NCBI GenBank assembly: GCA_900542185.1
Contig: UQMZ01000016.1
Location: 1 to 64,000, forward strand
Origin: an uncultured Bacteroidales bacterium
GTDB taxonomy: Bacteria > Bacteroidota > Bacteroidia > Bacteroidales > Muribaculaceae
Direction: 5' to 3'
DNA: 64,000 nt
The translations under genes were made by a program, and so were the position numbers. This document shows positions 1 through 7,830 of the stretch, in pieces. A model generated the notes under the pieces. That model was not told the origin of the DNA, made no database searches, and saw only the letters and a list, made by a program, of their open reading frames with translations. Positions within the stretch are counted from its first letter, which is position 1. Every line of letters starts with the position of its first letter.

Positions 1-692
1 GACTTGAAGAAGTCTATGTATTTGATGGTCTCTACGTTGAAGGCGGAGAACAGGCCTCCGAAATGATTGACCTGATATAACGGCACATTGTCAAGCATAT
101 ACAGGTTTTCGTCGGCATTTCCGCCATGCACGTTCATGCCGGCCATAGCCTCCGTGCTTTCCGTCACGCCCGGCTGCATCATCAACGCCTTGATAACGTC
201 GCTTTCGCCGAACAGTGTAGGGGTGTTAAGTATCTCCTGTGCCGTCAGTTTCTTGGCGCCTATCTCCGCGGTCTCTACTGACGGAGCCTCAAGACGCGAG
301 ACAACGACAACTTCCTTCAGCGTGGTAGGCTCCACATCAACTTCTGTCGGAATTGTCGGAGCTGAAACCTTAGGCTCCGGCTTGGGAGCCTTACGCTTTG
401 CCTTCGGTTTGGGTCGCCGTTTAAGGATGATGTTCTTTCCCTTTATTCTGTACTCGATGTTCGTGTCGTCGAATATGGCCGAAAGAGTGTATTTCAACGA
501 TTTGTCATGGACATTGACAGTGACGCGCATATTGGTCAGCAGATCGGACGAATACACGAAATTCTTCCCCGTCTGTTCAACAATGCTGCGGAACACTTCG
601 GCAGCCGGACGATTTACGGCGTGGATGGTGACATTCTTAGCCGCACATACTGCACTGACGCACAGCAATATGAATAATACCCGGAGTCTCAT
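1..692 (-). CDS. TonB-dependent outer-membrane receptor, N-terminal part (cut by window edge)
   Basis: The reading frame starts at the ATG on the complement of 690-692 and runs off the left edge, so only about 230 residues are visible. They show a signal peptide, then an STN-type domain (about residues 20-95: a short secretin/TonB N-terminal domain that relays signal to an anti-sigma factor), then a basic proline-rich linker (about 96-120), then the start of a plug domain with a Bacteroidetes-type stretch ending in the LDNVPLYQVNHFGG region. Such receptors import a ligand across the outer membrane and signal through an ECF sigma factor. The start codon overlaps the stop of the upstream anti-sigma-like gene (ATGA), so the two are probably translationally coupled. 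The usual carboxypeptidase-regulatory-like domain is missing and replaced by the linker. The ligand cannot be told from this part. Confidence 0.85.
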   Translation of the reverse strand, partial: MRLRVLFILLCVSAVCAAKNVTIHAVNRPAAEVFRSIVEQTGKNFVYSSDLLTNMRVTVNVHDKSLKYTLSAIFDDTNIEYRIKGKNIILKRRPKPKAKRKAPKPEPKVSAPTIPTEVDVEPTTLKEVVVVSRLEAPSVETAEIGAKKLTAQEILNTPTLFGESDVIKALMMQPGVTESTEAMAGMNVHGGNADENLYMLDNVPLYQVNHFGGLFSAFNVETIKYIDFFK

Positions 693-1132
693 TTCTCGGT
701 TACGGTCATTTGTGTACCTAAAATCTCGTTGATGGTCGATATCAGATCCGTCGGCGTTCCTTCGTAGTGCAATGACAGTTCATAATGCTCGGGCGATTCA
801 GGCACTCCCTCGACCCTGACTCCGTAAACCGTTTCTATTTGACCGATGACTTCCGGCAATGGAGCCTTCTCGAAGTCAATAACCTTGACTTCTGCCATAG
901 GATTTACAGTTTGCACTGTTTCAGCCTGTTCCGGAACTGACCCGGCACGATATTCATGGTATATTATCGCTGCCGAGGCTGACAAAACCACCACACCCGA
1001 CACTGCCGCCGCGATTCTGTATCTTCTCATTCGCACAGACATACCGATGCCGAGACGGCGCCAGCCATCCTTTACAGAAAACAGCCCTTCTCTGTAATGC
1101 CGTGCTACGAATCCAATTCCCTTATCGTCCAT
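689..1132 (-). CDS. Small membrane-anchored anti-sigma-like protein (DUF4974/STN-like C-terminus, no FecR domain)
   Basis: A 147-residue protein with a basic cytoplasmic segment (1-37), one membrane helix (about 38-58) and a short periplasmic part. The last 75 residues resemble the STN/DUF4974 fold seen at the end of Bacteroidetes FecR-type anti-sigma factors (pattern KVIDFEKAPLPEVI, then a YGVRV strand). The FecR core domain that normally sits between helix and tail is absent, as is a recognisable zinc-type anti-sigma domain. It lies between the ECF sigma gene and the TonB receptor gene, where a fecR gene is normally found, and overlaps the receptor start by 4 nt. Role as anti-sigma or signal relay is inferred from position and topology; the N-terminal 37 residues would have to contact sigma. 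Confidence 0.6.
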   Translation of the reverse strand: MDDKGIGFVARHYREGLFSVKDGWRRLGIGMSVRMRRYRIAAAVSGVVVLSASAAIIYHEYRAGSVPEQAETVQTVNPMAEVKVIDFEKAPLPEVIGQIETVYGVRVEGVPESPEHYELSLHYEGTPTDLISTINEILGTQMTVTEK

Positions 1133-1166
1133 AATCCTGTATTTTCACCAATTTAGATACCGTTCC

Positions 1167-1757
1167 TTAGAAATCAATTCCCAATCGGAATGTAAAGAAC
1201 GCCCGGTTATGACTGCTGGTGCCGAGATAATCCATCATGATACCCTCGTTATAATACTTGACTTCATAATCCTTTCGCCTGTAGCCGGCAAGGGACATAC
1301 CGACGCCGAGGTTAATGCCGACTTTACGTCCCCAGTTGAATCTGTAACCGATTGTGGGCGAGAAATAAACTCCTGTCCCTTCCGCCAGATTGGCGCCAAT
1401 TCTGATATCGCCGAAAGGGGTGAATTTCCCGAACTTCAAATCAACGCGGCCCTGTAGGAACACCGGCACCATCCAGTTATCGAATTCGCCGTCATTGACT
1501 CGCTCCGCTCCCAAACCCATTCCGACGAAAAACATCCGGTTGATCTGATAGCCGTGCGAAGTCATAAGTCCTGTATAGAACGTGGCGTGGTTTTTAGTCA
1601 GAAACTGCCCGTTTCCAAGATTTGCGTATGCAACCTTGTCGTTACGCACGCTGCTGCTCCATTCCACGAATCCGCGATAGCCGCGTTGGGGCTGACGTGC
1701 TTCAGCTGCCGTCGCTAATGTTAAGATTGTCAGTAAGATTACAAGAATTCTTTTCAT
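1167..1757 (-). CDS. Outer-membrane beta-barrel protein (porin-family-like)
   Basis: I take the ATG at 1757 as start because it opens directly into a signal peptide (MKRILVILLTILTLATAAEA, cleavage after ARA/AEA-like residues); the upstream in-frame codon only adds polar residues. The mature part of about 175 residues alternates polar and hydrophobic residues in short strands separated by glycine-rich turns (FVGMGLGAERV, FGDIRIGANL, VGINLGVGMSLAGY) and ends in an aromatic strand FRLGIDF, as expected for a small outer-membrane barrel. It lies between the sigma factor and the anti-sigma-like gene on the same strand, so it is probably in the same transcript. A barrel protein in that position is not the usual order for an ECF sigma/receptor operon. 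Function is unknown. Confidence 0.7.
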   Translation of the reverse strand: MKRILVILLTILTLATAAEARQPQRGYRGFVEWSSSVRNDKVAYANLGNGQFLTKNHATFYTGLMTSHGYQINRMFFVGMGLGAERVNDGEFDNWMVPVFLQGRVDLKFGKFTPFGDIRIGANLAEGTGVYFSPTIGYRFNWGRKVGINLGVGMSLAGYRRKDYEVKYYNEGIMMDYLGTSSHNRAFFTFRLGIDF

Positions 1758-1835
1758 TTGTTGATTGGTTTGTTCGTCTATAAGACGCAACAATCCTGAA
1801 AAGGTCCTATCCCCTGATCAAAAAAATTCAAAAAA

Positions 1836-2336
1836 TTATAGGAACGGCAGGAAGAATGGTTTGTGATTGTCGGACAAAGCCTCGCGCAAGCGACCGTAGG
1901 CCTTGGTCATCTGATTCTTGACCGTTTTTATGGAGATACCCATTTCCTCTGCTATTTCCTCGTTGGTAAGACCGTCACGCTTGCTCATAAGGAACACTTC
2001 GCGGCATTTTCGCGGCAGATCATCAATAGCCCTCCATATCCTTGCGTCGCGAATCGAGGTGTCGATTTCCTCCTCGCCCGCCTCCGGAATCTCGCTTTCG
2101 TTTACAGTCTCAAGCCGGTTACGCAAATGTGCCAGGCAGACATTTCGAACCGATCTGTATATGAATGATGAAAAATTTTCAATCTCGCCGCCATCTTCAA
2201 CATACTGCCATACCTTGACGAAAGCATCCTGCACCAGATCCTCCGCCACATCGGCATTGCCCACAAGCCGAAGGGCATACATGCCCAGGGGCAGGTACAT
2301 CTTACGGAAATATGATTCGAATTCTTTCGTTGTCAT
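1836..2336 (-). CDS. ECF-type RNA polymerase sigma-70 factor
   Basis: A 166-residue protein with the two sigma domains of an extracytoplasmic-function sigma factor: region 2 (about 8-75, including GNADVAEDLVQDAFVKVW and the FSSFIYRSVRN segment) and region 4 (about 110-160, with LTNEEIAEEMGISIKTVKNQ as the helix-turn-helix). It directs RNA polymerase to a target promoter set when released from its anti-sigma. Its companions are the mini anti-sigma and TonB receptor downstream, as in FecI-type trans-envelope signalling. A TACCTTTG box on the complement of 2374-2381 fits the -7 element of its own promoter. The gene is divergent from the acid phosphatase gene, with 130 nt between. Confidence 0.93.
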   Translation of the reverse strand: MTTKEFESYFRKMYLPLGMYALRLVGNADVAEDLVQDAFVKVWQYVEDGGEIENFSSFIYRSVRNVCLAHLRNRLETVNESEIPEAGEEEIDTSIRDARIWRAIDDLPRKCREVFLMSKRDGLTNEEIAEEMGISIKTVKNQMTKAYGRLREALSDNHKPFFLPFL

Positions 2337-2373
2337 CGACTGTTAGTGTTGGCGTGGAGAATGTTTTCCGCTG

Positions 2374-2381
2374 CAAAGGTA
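2374..2381 (-). promoter_or_regulatory. Putative -7 element (TACCTTTG) of the ECF sigma operon
   Basis: Matches the Bacteroidetes -7 consensus TAnnTTTG and lies 38 nt before the sigma start codon. No clear -33 box at 19-22 nt spacing was seen, so this is weaker than the other promoter calls here. Confidence 0.4.
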
Positions 2382-2466
2382 ATCAAATTATTTCAAATAA
2401 ATGGGAATATGTCGATGAAGATACGATAAAGTCAATAAACTTCATCGCAGAATTAAACGTTAACAA

Positions 2467-3798
2467 ATGAAGAAAGACCTTAAAAAACTAAATATGAAAA
2501 ACAGAACATTACTTCTCTGTATGGCGCTGATAGCGGCTCTATCGGCACCGACCGTATGTCAGGCACAGGCACAGCGCAGCCCGGAGTTCAAAAACAAGTA
2601 TAAGTTGCAGGAGGCCGTGGTGCTGAGCCGTCACAACATACGCGCTCCCCTATCCGATTCCAAGAGTGCGCTTGGCCGCATGACGCCTCACAAATGGCAC
2701 AAATGGGGTGTTGGCAAATCCGAGCTTACAAGCCGTGGCGGAGCCCTGGAAACCATGATGGGACAGTATTTCCGTAATTGGGCGGTAGACGCCGGACTGT
2801 TTCCTGAGAACTGTGTTCCCACAGCCAACGACGTCAACGTCATAGCCAACTCCATGCAGCGTTGCATAGCCACCGCGCAATACTTCACATCCGGATTCAT
2901 GCCCGTCGGAGGGATTACGGTAAACCACCGTTTCACCCCGAGCCAGATGGATCCGCTGTTCAACCCGCAACTCACCAAAGTCGGTCCTAAATTCAAGGAG
3001 GAAGCCCTAAGACAGATGAATGCAATGGGTGGCAAGAAAGGGATGCGGGGCGTGAACGAGAAACTGACGCCAAACTACAAGCTGATGCACAATACTCTTG
3101 ACATGGACCAGAGCCCTATGGCTAAGGAAAATGATCCCACAATGGCCGGTCTTGACAACTACGACACTGAGATAGTTCTCGAACAGTGGCAGGAGCCGCA
3201 TTTCAAGAAAGGTTCTGCCCTTCAGGACTATAACGGCGCAAGCGATGCGATGATCCTGCAATATTACGAGACTCCCGATACCCTGGCGGCAACTTTCGGC
3301 CATAAACTCAGCCGCAAGGATGTGGAACAGTTGGCCAAGATCAAGGACACGTATCAGGATGTGCTTTTCGCCGCTCCTATAGTAGCGACAAATGTTGCCA
3401 ATCCGCTGATTCAATATATGTATGATGAGCTCCGCTCGCCTAACCGCAAGTTCACGTTCCTGGTAGGACACGACAGCAACATCGGTTCCGTTGCCTCAGC
3501 GCTTGGAGTGGAGGAATATGAGCTTCCCGGCACGATAGAGAAAAAGACTCCGATAGGGTGCAAACTGGTGGTTGAAAAATTCCTCGGACCCGACGGCAAG
3601 GAATATGCCGACATCAATCTGGTATATCAGAGCGTCGACCAGCTCCGTGACATGGAGTTGCTTAATCTGGATAATCCACCCATGATTTATCCATTGTCGT
3701 TAAAGGGATTACAGAAGAATGCCGACGGTCTTTATAACCTCGCGGACGTTGAAGCCCGCTTCGCCCAGGCCCTCGCCGCCTACGACGCCCTTGACTGA
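2467..3798 (+). CDS. Histidine-type acid phosphatase (branch 2 histidine phosphatase)
   Basis: An exported 443-residue phosphomonoesterase. A signal peptide (about 12-35, ending CQAQAQ; the internal ATG at codon 10 is an equally good start) is followed by the catalytic RHNIRAP motif (R55, H56), where the histidine forms the phospho-enzyme, and a distal GHDSN motif (about residue 334) whose aspartate is the proton donor. The HD form groups it with AppA/glucose-1-phosphatase-like enzymes rather than with MINPP-type phytases, which carry HAE. Likely periplasmic release of phosphate from sugar phosphates or phytate; the substrate is not determined by the sequence. Stands alone, with an intrinsic terminator 29 nt after its stop. 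Confidence 0.92.
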   Translation: MKKDLKKLNMKNRTLLLCMALIAALSAPTVCQAQAQRSPEFKNKYKLQEAVVLSRHNIRAPLSDSKSALGRMTPHKWHKWGVGKSELTSRGGALETMMGQYFRNWAVDAGLFPENCVPTANDVNVIANSMQRCIATAQYFTSGFMPVGGITVNHRFTPSQMDPLFNPQLTKVGPKFKEEALRQMNAMGGKKGMRGVNEKLTPNYKLMHNTLDMDQSPMAKENDPTMAGLDNYDTEIVLEQWQEPHFKKGSALQDYNGASDAMILQYYETPDTLAATFGHKLSRKDVEQLAKIKDTYQDVLFAAPIVATNVANPLIQYMYDELRSPNRKFTFLVGHDSNIGSVASALGVEEYELPGTIEKKTPIGCKLVVEKFLGPDGKEYADINLVYQSVDQLRDMELLNLDNPPMIYPLSLKGLQKNADGLYNLADVEARFAQALAAYDALD

Positions 3799-3826
3799 CC
3801 ATTGGATATACCAAGTCCCTATATTT

Positions 3827-3859
3827 ACTCCTAGCCCATGACACGGGCAGGAGTTTTTT
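3827..3859 (+). terminator. Intrinsic terminator after the acid phosphatase gene
   Basis: Stem ACTCCT-(bulged A)-GCCC pairs with GGGC-AGGAGT across a 7-nt loop and is followed by six T residues (3854-3859). Confidence 0.85.
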
Positions 3860-3890
3860 ATCATTATAAATACAATCTTTCCTTCAAAAC

Positions 3891-3920
3891 TTGTTTATTT
3901 AGAAAAAAGATGTATTTTTG
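3891..3920 (+). promoter_or_regulatory. Promoter of the MNT/HEPN operon
   Basis: TTG box at 3891-3893, 19 nt, then TATTTTTG (3913-3920), a good Bacteroidetes -7 element. Transcription would begin near 3924, leaving a leader of about 14 nt before the MNT start codon. Confidence 0.65.
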
Positions 3921-3937
3921 CATTTTAAAATCAGATT

Positions 3938-4276
3938 ATGTCAGAGCAGGAGAAATATAACAGGATTATCCAGGCAATCATTAATAAAGCCGCCGAGATT
4001 CTGCCTAAGGGATCGCAGGTATCGCTATACGGTTCACGCGCACGTGGCGATGCTCGTCCGGACTCTGACTGGGACCTTCATATTCTCGTCCCAGGCGAAG
4101 AACGACTGCCTATTTCTAAATGGGACGAATATGGATGGCCTTTCGAACAGATAGGATGGGATTTTGACGAATGGGTTACGCCTCGTGTATATTCATTTGC
4201 AGGATGGATTAAACGCAACTTTCTTCCTTTCTACAAGAACGTTGAGAATGATAAGATAATCATCTTTCAAAATTGA
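3938..4276 (+). CDS. Minimal nucleotidyltransferase (MNT) domain protein, antitoxin-like partner
   Basis: A 112-residue protein of the polymerase-beta-like nucleotidyltransferase superfamily. The signature is intact: GSRARGDARPDSDWDL, with G32-S33 and the metal-binding aspartates D44 and D46. In MNT/HEPN modules the MNT protein commonly modifies the HEPN protein by AMP transfer and so silences it (type VII toxin-antitoxin); that role is inferred here. It is followed 4 nt later by a HEPN gene and has its own promoter. The stretch from here to 6.55 kb is more A+T-rich than the flanks, which fits acquisition by transfer. Confidence 0.88.
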   Translation: MSEQEKYNRIIQAIINKAAEILPKGSQVSLYGSRARGDARPDSDWDLHILVPGEERLPISKWDEYGWPFEQIGWDFDEWVTPRVYSFAGWIKRNFLPFYKNVENDKIIIFQN

Positions 4277-4280
4277 ATAT

Positions 4281-4718
4281 ATGACACTAAAATCCAAAGA
4301 GCGGTCAGATATTGTTGAATACAGACTGGAGAGGGCCATTAAAACTATTAAAGAGGTCATTGATGTCGGATCCTTGGGATATTGGACTCTTGCAGCAAAT
4401 CGGTTATATTATGCCGCATATTACGCAAGTGCCGCTTTGCTGATCAGCGCAGGCATAGATGCTACGACTCATAGAGGAGTTATTCGTATGATAAGTTCAT
4501 CCTATGTAAAAACAGGCATTCTGCATGAAGAAGATTCCAAGCTATTAGGCAGATTATTCACAATGCGCCAATCAGGAGATTACGAAGACTTGTTTGATTG
4601 GGAAGAAAAAGATGTGTTACCATTAATCCCTCAAGTAAAGGATTACATTAATAGGATTCAAAATATAATTGAGTCTGCAACTCAAACTAATCAGATAACG
4701 ACAATAAACTATGAATAA
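4281..4718 (+). CDS. HEPN domain protein (UPF0332-like), partner of the MNT protein
   Basis: A 145-residue, mostly helical protein. Segments NRLYYAAYYASAALL, a THRGVIRM turn and a C-terminal RQSGDYEDLF match the UPF0332 subgroup of HEPN domains. The RX4-6H ribonuclease motif that defines active HEPN toxins is not present in recognisable form, so RNase activity is doubtful; it may be a non-catalytic HEPN partner of the MNT enzyme. The pair with the MNT gene is tight (4 nt). Its last 8 nt overlap the start of the following esterase gene, so the three genes are likely one transcript. Confidence 0.82.
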   Translation: MTLKSKERSDIVEYRLERAIKTIKEVIDVGSLGYWTLAANRLYYAAYYASAALLISAGIDATTHRGVIRMISSSYVKTGILHEEDSKLLGRLFTMRQSGDYEDLFDWEEKDVLPLIPQVKDYINRIQNIIESATQTNQITTINYE

Positions 4719-5505
4719 GAAGCTTTTGATGACAGTTTTAGCAGTCGGTATGGTGTATTTGACATCGATGGCCAAAGATCCGGTCAAGATACCGTTGGGA
4801 ACCGACAAGGATGCCGGTGTGATGTATGTATATCCTGCCGACAAGAGTTCGGGAGTAGCCGTAGTGGGATGCCCCGGCGGTGGTTACGCCATGAAGGCGA
4901 TGGATCACGAAGGCTTCGATTTTGCCGGCGAGCTCAATAACTTGGGTGTCACATACGCCGTGGTGGATTATCGTCTGCCTCACGGACAGTCGGAAGTGCC
5001 GGGCGACGACGTGCGCAAGGCAATCAAGATTATGCGCGAACATGCCAAGGAATGGGGCATTGATAAAACGGGCGTCATGGGATTCTCGGCCGGCGGCCAT
5101 CTTGCCTCTACCGTAGCCACACATTACGACAAGGAGTCGCGTCCCGATTTTCAGATTCTGTTCTACCCTGTCATAACGATGGACCCTGACTACACACATT
5201 TGGGTTCCAGAACCAATCTGTTAAGAGAGAATCCGTCTAAAGATCTGGAAGTGAAATATTCCAATGAGCTGCAGGTAACCGAAGACACACCACAGGCCCT
5301 GATATTCCATTGCAGTGACGACAACGTCGTGCCGGTAGCCAATGCCGTGAATTACTACACCGCCCTTCAACGGCATGGAGTTCCCGCCTCCCTGCATATA
5401 TTTCCTGCCGGAGGCCACGGATGGGGATTCCACGATTCATACCAGTACAAATCCCAATGGCTCCCCGTCTTCCGCGACTTTCTCACCTCCCTCAAGACGA
5501 AATAA
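4711..5505 (+). CDS. Exported alpha/beta-hydrolase (esterase, acetylxylan-esterase-like)
   Basis: A 264-residue alpha/beta-hydrolase with a signal peptide (about 1-21). The catalytic triad is visible: nucleophile serine in GFSAGGH (about residue 130), an aspartate in CSDDNVVP (about 198-200) and histidine in GGHGWG (about 234). An oxyanion-hole segment GCPGGGY lies near residue 52. The layout matches BD-FAE/acetylesterase-type enzymes that remove acyl groups from plant polysaccharides, but the substrate is not shown. Its start lies 8 nt inside the end of the HEPN gene, which is unusual for an exported catabolic enzyme and suggests either a fortuitous insertion next to the toxin-antitoxin-like pair or real co-expression. 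Confidence 0.85.
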   Translation: MNKKLLMTVLAVGMVYLTSMAKDPVKIPLGTDKDAGVMYVYPADKSSGVAVVGCPGGGYAMKAMDHEGFDFAGELNNLGVTYAVVDYRLPHGQSEVPGDDVRKAIKIMREHAKEWGIDKTGVMGFSAGGHLASTVATHYDKESRPDFQILFYPVITMDPDYTHLGSRTNLLRENPSKDLEVKYSNELQVTEDTPQALIFHCSDDNVVPVANAVNYYTALQRHGVPASLHIFPAGGHGWGFHDSYQYKSQWLPVFRDFLTSLKTK

Positions 5506-5538
5506 TACTTTTAGCCTGTTTACGCGTTAATAACGAAG

Positions 5539-5895
5539 ATGATTAAAGATAGTAATCATATTGACCGCACGAAGAACAATCTGCTTTCGGCATTGAAGGC
5601 TGAGCATACGTTCTGGTCGTATGATTTAACTTCAATAACAATCGAAAACATTGATGACGAACAACTGATTGCACTGACAATGCGATATCTTGATTTACCT
5701 GAAATCAAGCAGCTATTCGATATTTATTCATATCGAAAGATTAAGTCGGCATGGCGTAAGCTGTTAGTACCGGAAGGAGCCTATCTCTATACATTAAACC
5801 GCTTCTTTGCCTGGTATTATTTCAAAGCCAAGCGCCCTGACGCCTATTTAAAGTCATTGCAGACCCGCCACATCAACCAACTAATCAACGCTTGA
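5539..5895 (+). CDS. DUF6922-like protein, putative antitoxin of the AbiEii-type pair
   Basis: A 118-residue protein with an acidic N-terminus and the pattern FWSYDL, then LTMRYLDLPEIKQLF, then a basic YRKIKSAWRKLL helix and an aromatic C-terminus. This resembles the DUF6922 family, which in Bacteroidota commonly precedes AbiEii/AbiGii-type nucleotidyltransferase genes and is thought to be the antitoxin. The next gene begins 6 nt downstream and is such a nucleotidyltransferase. Family membership is from pattern recall, not from a profile search. Confidence 0.7.
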   Translation: MIKDSNHIDRTKNNLLSALKAEHTFWSYDLTSITIENIDDEQLIALTMRYLDLPEIKQLFDIYSYRKIKSAWRKLLVPEGAYLYTLNRFFAWYYFKAKRPDAYLKSLQTRHINQLINA

Positions 5896-5901
5896 TATCC
5901 C

Positions 5902-6552
5902 ATGAAAGGTCTCGCTCCGCATACTTCATCCATTTTTGAGACTATCTCAAAACTTGAATGCATCAAGCCTTATGTTCTTGTGGGGGGCACCGCTCTTTCC
6001 CTTCAATTAGGAACCAGACAAAGCGAGGATCTGGATTTTATGTCCTGGAGGAAATCTAAAGACGAGAAACGCGAAGTAGATTGGCCGACAATCAAAAAGG
6101 AACTCCAATCCATAGGCGAAGTGGAGAAATGCTATATTCTGGACTTGGATCATATAGAATATATTGTAAATGGCGTAAAAATATCATTTTATGCCAATCC
6201 CAATTATTCTCCATTGCAGGCAGAGATTCCTTTTCTCAATAATATCAGGCTTGCAGATCCGCTGTCTATAGGTGCTATGAAAATGGAAGTCATGTTGCAT
6301 CGTAGCAAATTCCGTGACTATTATGACATATATTCGTTACTTGAGCATGGTGTTAAGTTACAGGACATGATTCGGTTGGCCTTAAAATATTCAGGTCATA
6401 AATTGAAATCCAAAAATCTGATAGCCATGCTCACACGCGGTGATCGATTCCTCCCCGACTCTCATTTTGCCACTCTAAATCCCATATATCTGATTGGACC
6501 TCAGGATATAGAACATCGTATCATAACTGAAATAGAATCTTTCGGCCGCTAA
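5902..6552 (+). CDS. Nucleotidyltransferase of the AbiEii/AbiGii toxin family
   Basis: A 216-residue protein with the defining motifs of the AbiEii family: VGGTALSLQLG (residues 27-37), SEDLDF with metal-binding aspartates D43 and D45, and a later KFRDYYDIYSLL segment (about 135-146). Family members act as toxins of type IV (AbiE-like) systems by transferring nucleotides, and can stop phage growth through cell arrest. The upstream DUF6922-like gene is its likely antitoxin. Together with the MNT/HEPN pair 1.2 kb upstream this makes two nucleotidyltransferase-based modules separated only by an esterase gene. Confidence 0.88.
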   Translation: MKGLAPHTSSIFETISKLECIKPYVLVGGTALSLQLGTRQSEDLDFMSWRKSKDEKREVDWPTIKKELQSIGEVEKCYILDLDHIEYIVNGVKISFYANPNYSPLQAEIPFLNNIRLADPLSIGAMKMEVMLHRSKFRDYYDIYSLLEHGVKLQDMIRLALKYSGHKLKSKNLIAMLTRGDRFLPDSHFATLNPIYLIGPQDIEHRIITEIESFGR

Positions 6553-6569
6553 ATACAAATTTCATCTTA

Positions 6570-6601
6570 TTTGGTTGGTTAAGGTATTCATATTAACTTT
6601 G
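6570..6601 (+). promoter_or_regulatory. Promoter of the DUF418/flavodoxin operon
   Basis: TTTG (6570-6573), 20 nt, TAACTTTG (6594-6601): a complete Bacteroidetes promoter, 26 nt before the DUF418 start codon. Confidence 0.85.
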
Positions 6602-6626
6602 TAGGAAATAACCCTACTGACACATC

Positions 6627-7811
6627 ATGACTACAAACGAAACGCATATTGACGCGACAGTGCGTAAGCACCGGCGCGTGGATGCCGCCGACGTGCTGCG
6701 AGGCTTCGCGGTGCTGGCTATTATCCTGCTCCATTCCATCGAGCATTTCAACTTCTATTCCTTTCCCGACACCTCGTCGCAAAGCAATTTTCTGAATTTC
6801 TGCGACAAGGCTATCTGGGACGGTCTGTTCTTCATGTTCGGCGGCAAGGCATACGCAATATTCGCCATGCTGTTCGGTTTCAGCTTCTTCATCCAGCATG
6901 ACAACCAGCGTATGCGCGGCAAGGATTTCCGACTGCGTTTCAGCTGGCGTCTGGTCATCCTGTTCCTGATAGGCAACTTCAACGCTGCGTTCTTTACAGG
7001 CGAGATCCTTGTGATGTATTCGCTTATCGGCTTCGTTCTGGTGTTGACATGCAAGCTACCCACAAAATGGATTGTAGCCCTTTCCGCCGTCTGTCTGCTG
7101 CAACCATCGTGCATTTATCAGATAATCCGCGCGTTATGTTCGGATTCATATCAGATTATGAGCCTTGATACTGCAGCTTACTGGCAGGCGACGTTCGCCG
7201 TTCAAAGTACAGGAGACTTCTGGTCGACCGTCAGGGTCAACCTTTGGGAAGGTCAGCTGGCATCACTTGCCTGGGCATGGGAGCATGGACGGATTTTCCA
7301 GACTGCCGGACTCTTTATGGCCGGTATGCTTATCGGGCGCCAAGGATGGTTCCATAAAGAGAATCTGAAATACTGGGGCCGCGCTCTTGCCATAGCCTTA
7401 GTATGCTTCTTCCCGCTTCATGGTCTGAATTCCATGGCAGGTGATTATATCACAAATCCCAACCTCAAGACTCCCCTTCTGATACTTGTGTCTTCGCTGG
7501 CAAACCTCTCGTTCATGGTCATATTGGTATCGGGTATCCTGTTCGCCTACTATAAGACCAAGGGATTGAGTCGTGCATTGACATGGCTGATTCCTTACGG
7601 CAAGATGAGCATGACCAACTATGTGACACAGGGCATCATCGGATCGGCCCTGTACTATAACTGGGGACTGCATCTGCAGCTCGGCATCACGCCAAGCGTC
7701 TTTGTCGGCGTGGCCATATTCATTGTGCAGTACATCTTCTGCCGTTACTGGGTAGGCCGTCACAACCACGGTCCCTTGGAATACATCTGGAAACGCCTCA
7801 CTTGGATTTAA
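6627..7811 (+). CDS. DUF418 (YeiB-like) integral membrane protein
   Basis: A 394-residue polytopic membrane protein. The N-terminus carries the family opening DVLRGFAVLAIILLHSIEHF, followed by several hydrophobic helices, and the C-terminal third holds the DUF418 region (GKMSMTNYVTQGIIGSALYY). DUF418 proteins resemble membrane acyltransferases in fold but have no agreed reaction. The gene has its own promoter and is followed 19 nt later by the flavodoxin gene on the same strand, so the two are probably co-transcribed. Confidence 0.88.
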   Translation: MTTNETHIDATVRKHRRVDAADVLRGFAVLAIILLHSIEHFNFYSFPDTSSQSNFLNFCDKAIWDGLFFMFGGKAYAIFAMLFGFSFFIQHDNQRMRGKDFRLRFSWRLVILFLIGNFNAAFFTGEILVMYSLIGFVLVLTCKLPTKWIVALSAVCLLQPSCIYQIIRALCSDSYQIMSLDTAAYWQATFAVQSTGDFWSTVRVNLWEGQLASLAWAWEHGRIFQTAGLFMAGMLIGRQGWFHKENLKYWGRALAIALVCFFPLHGLNSMAGDYITNPNLKTPLLILVSSLANLSFMVILVSGILFAYYKTKGLSRALTWLIPYGKMSMTNYVTQGIIGSALYYNWGLHLQLGITPSVFVGVAIFIVQYIFCRYWVGRHNHGPLEYIWKRLTWI

Positions 7812-7830
7812 CAACTTAAACAATACGGTT

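Noticed and set aside
5902..6552. Kinase or tRNA nucleotidyltransferase for the 216-residue protein
   Set aside because: The GGTAL, DLDF and KFRDYYDIY motifs fit the AbiEii family and no tRNA-binding part is present.
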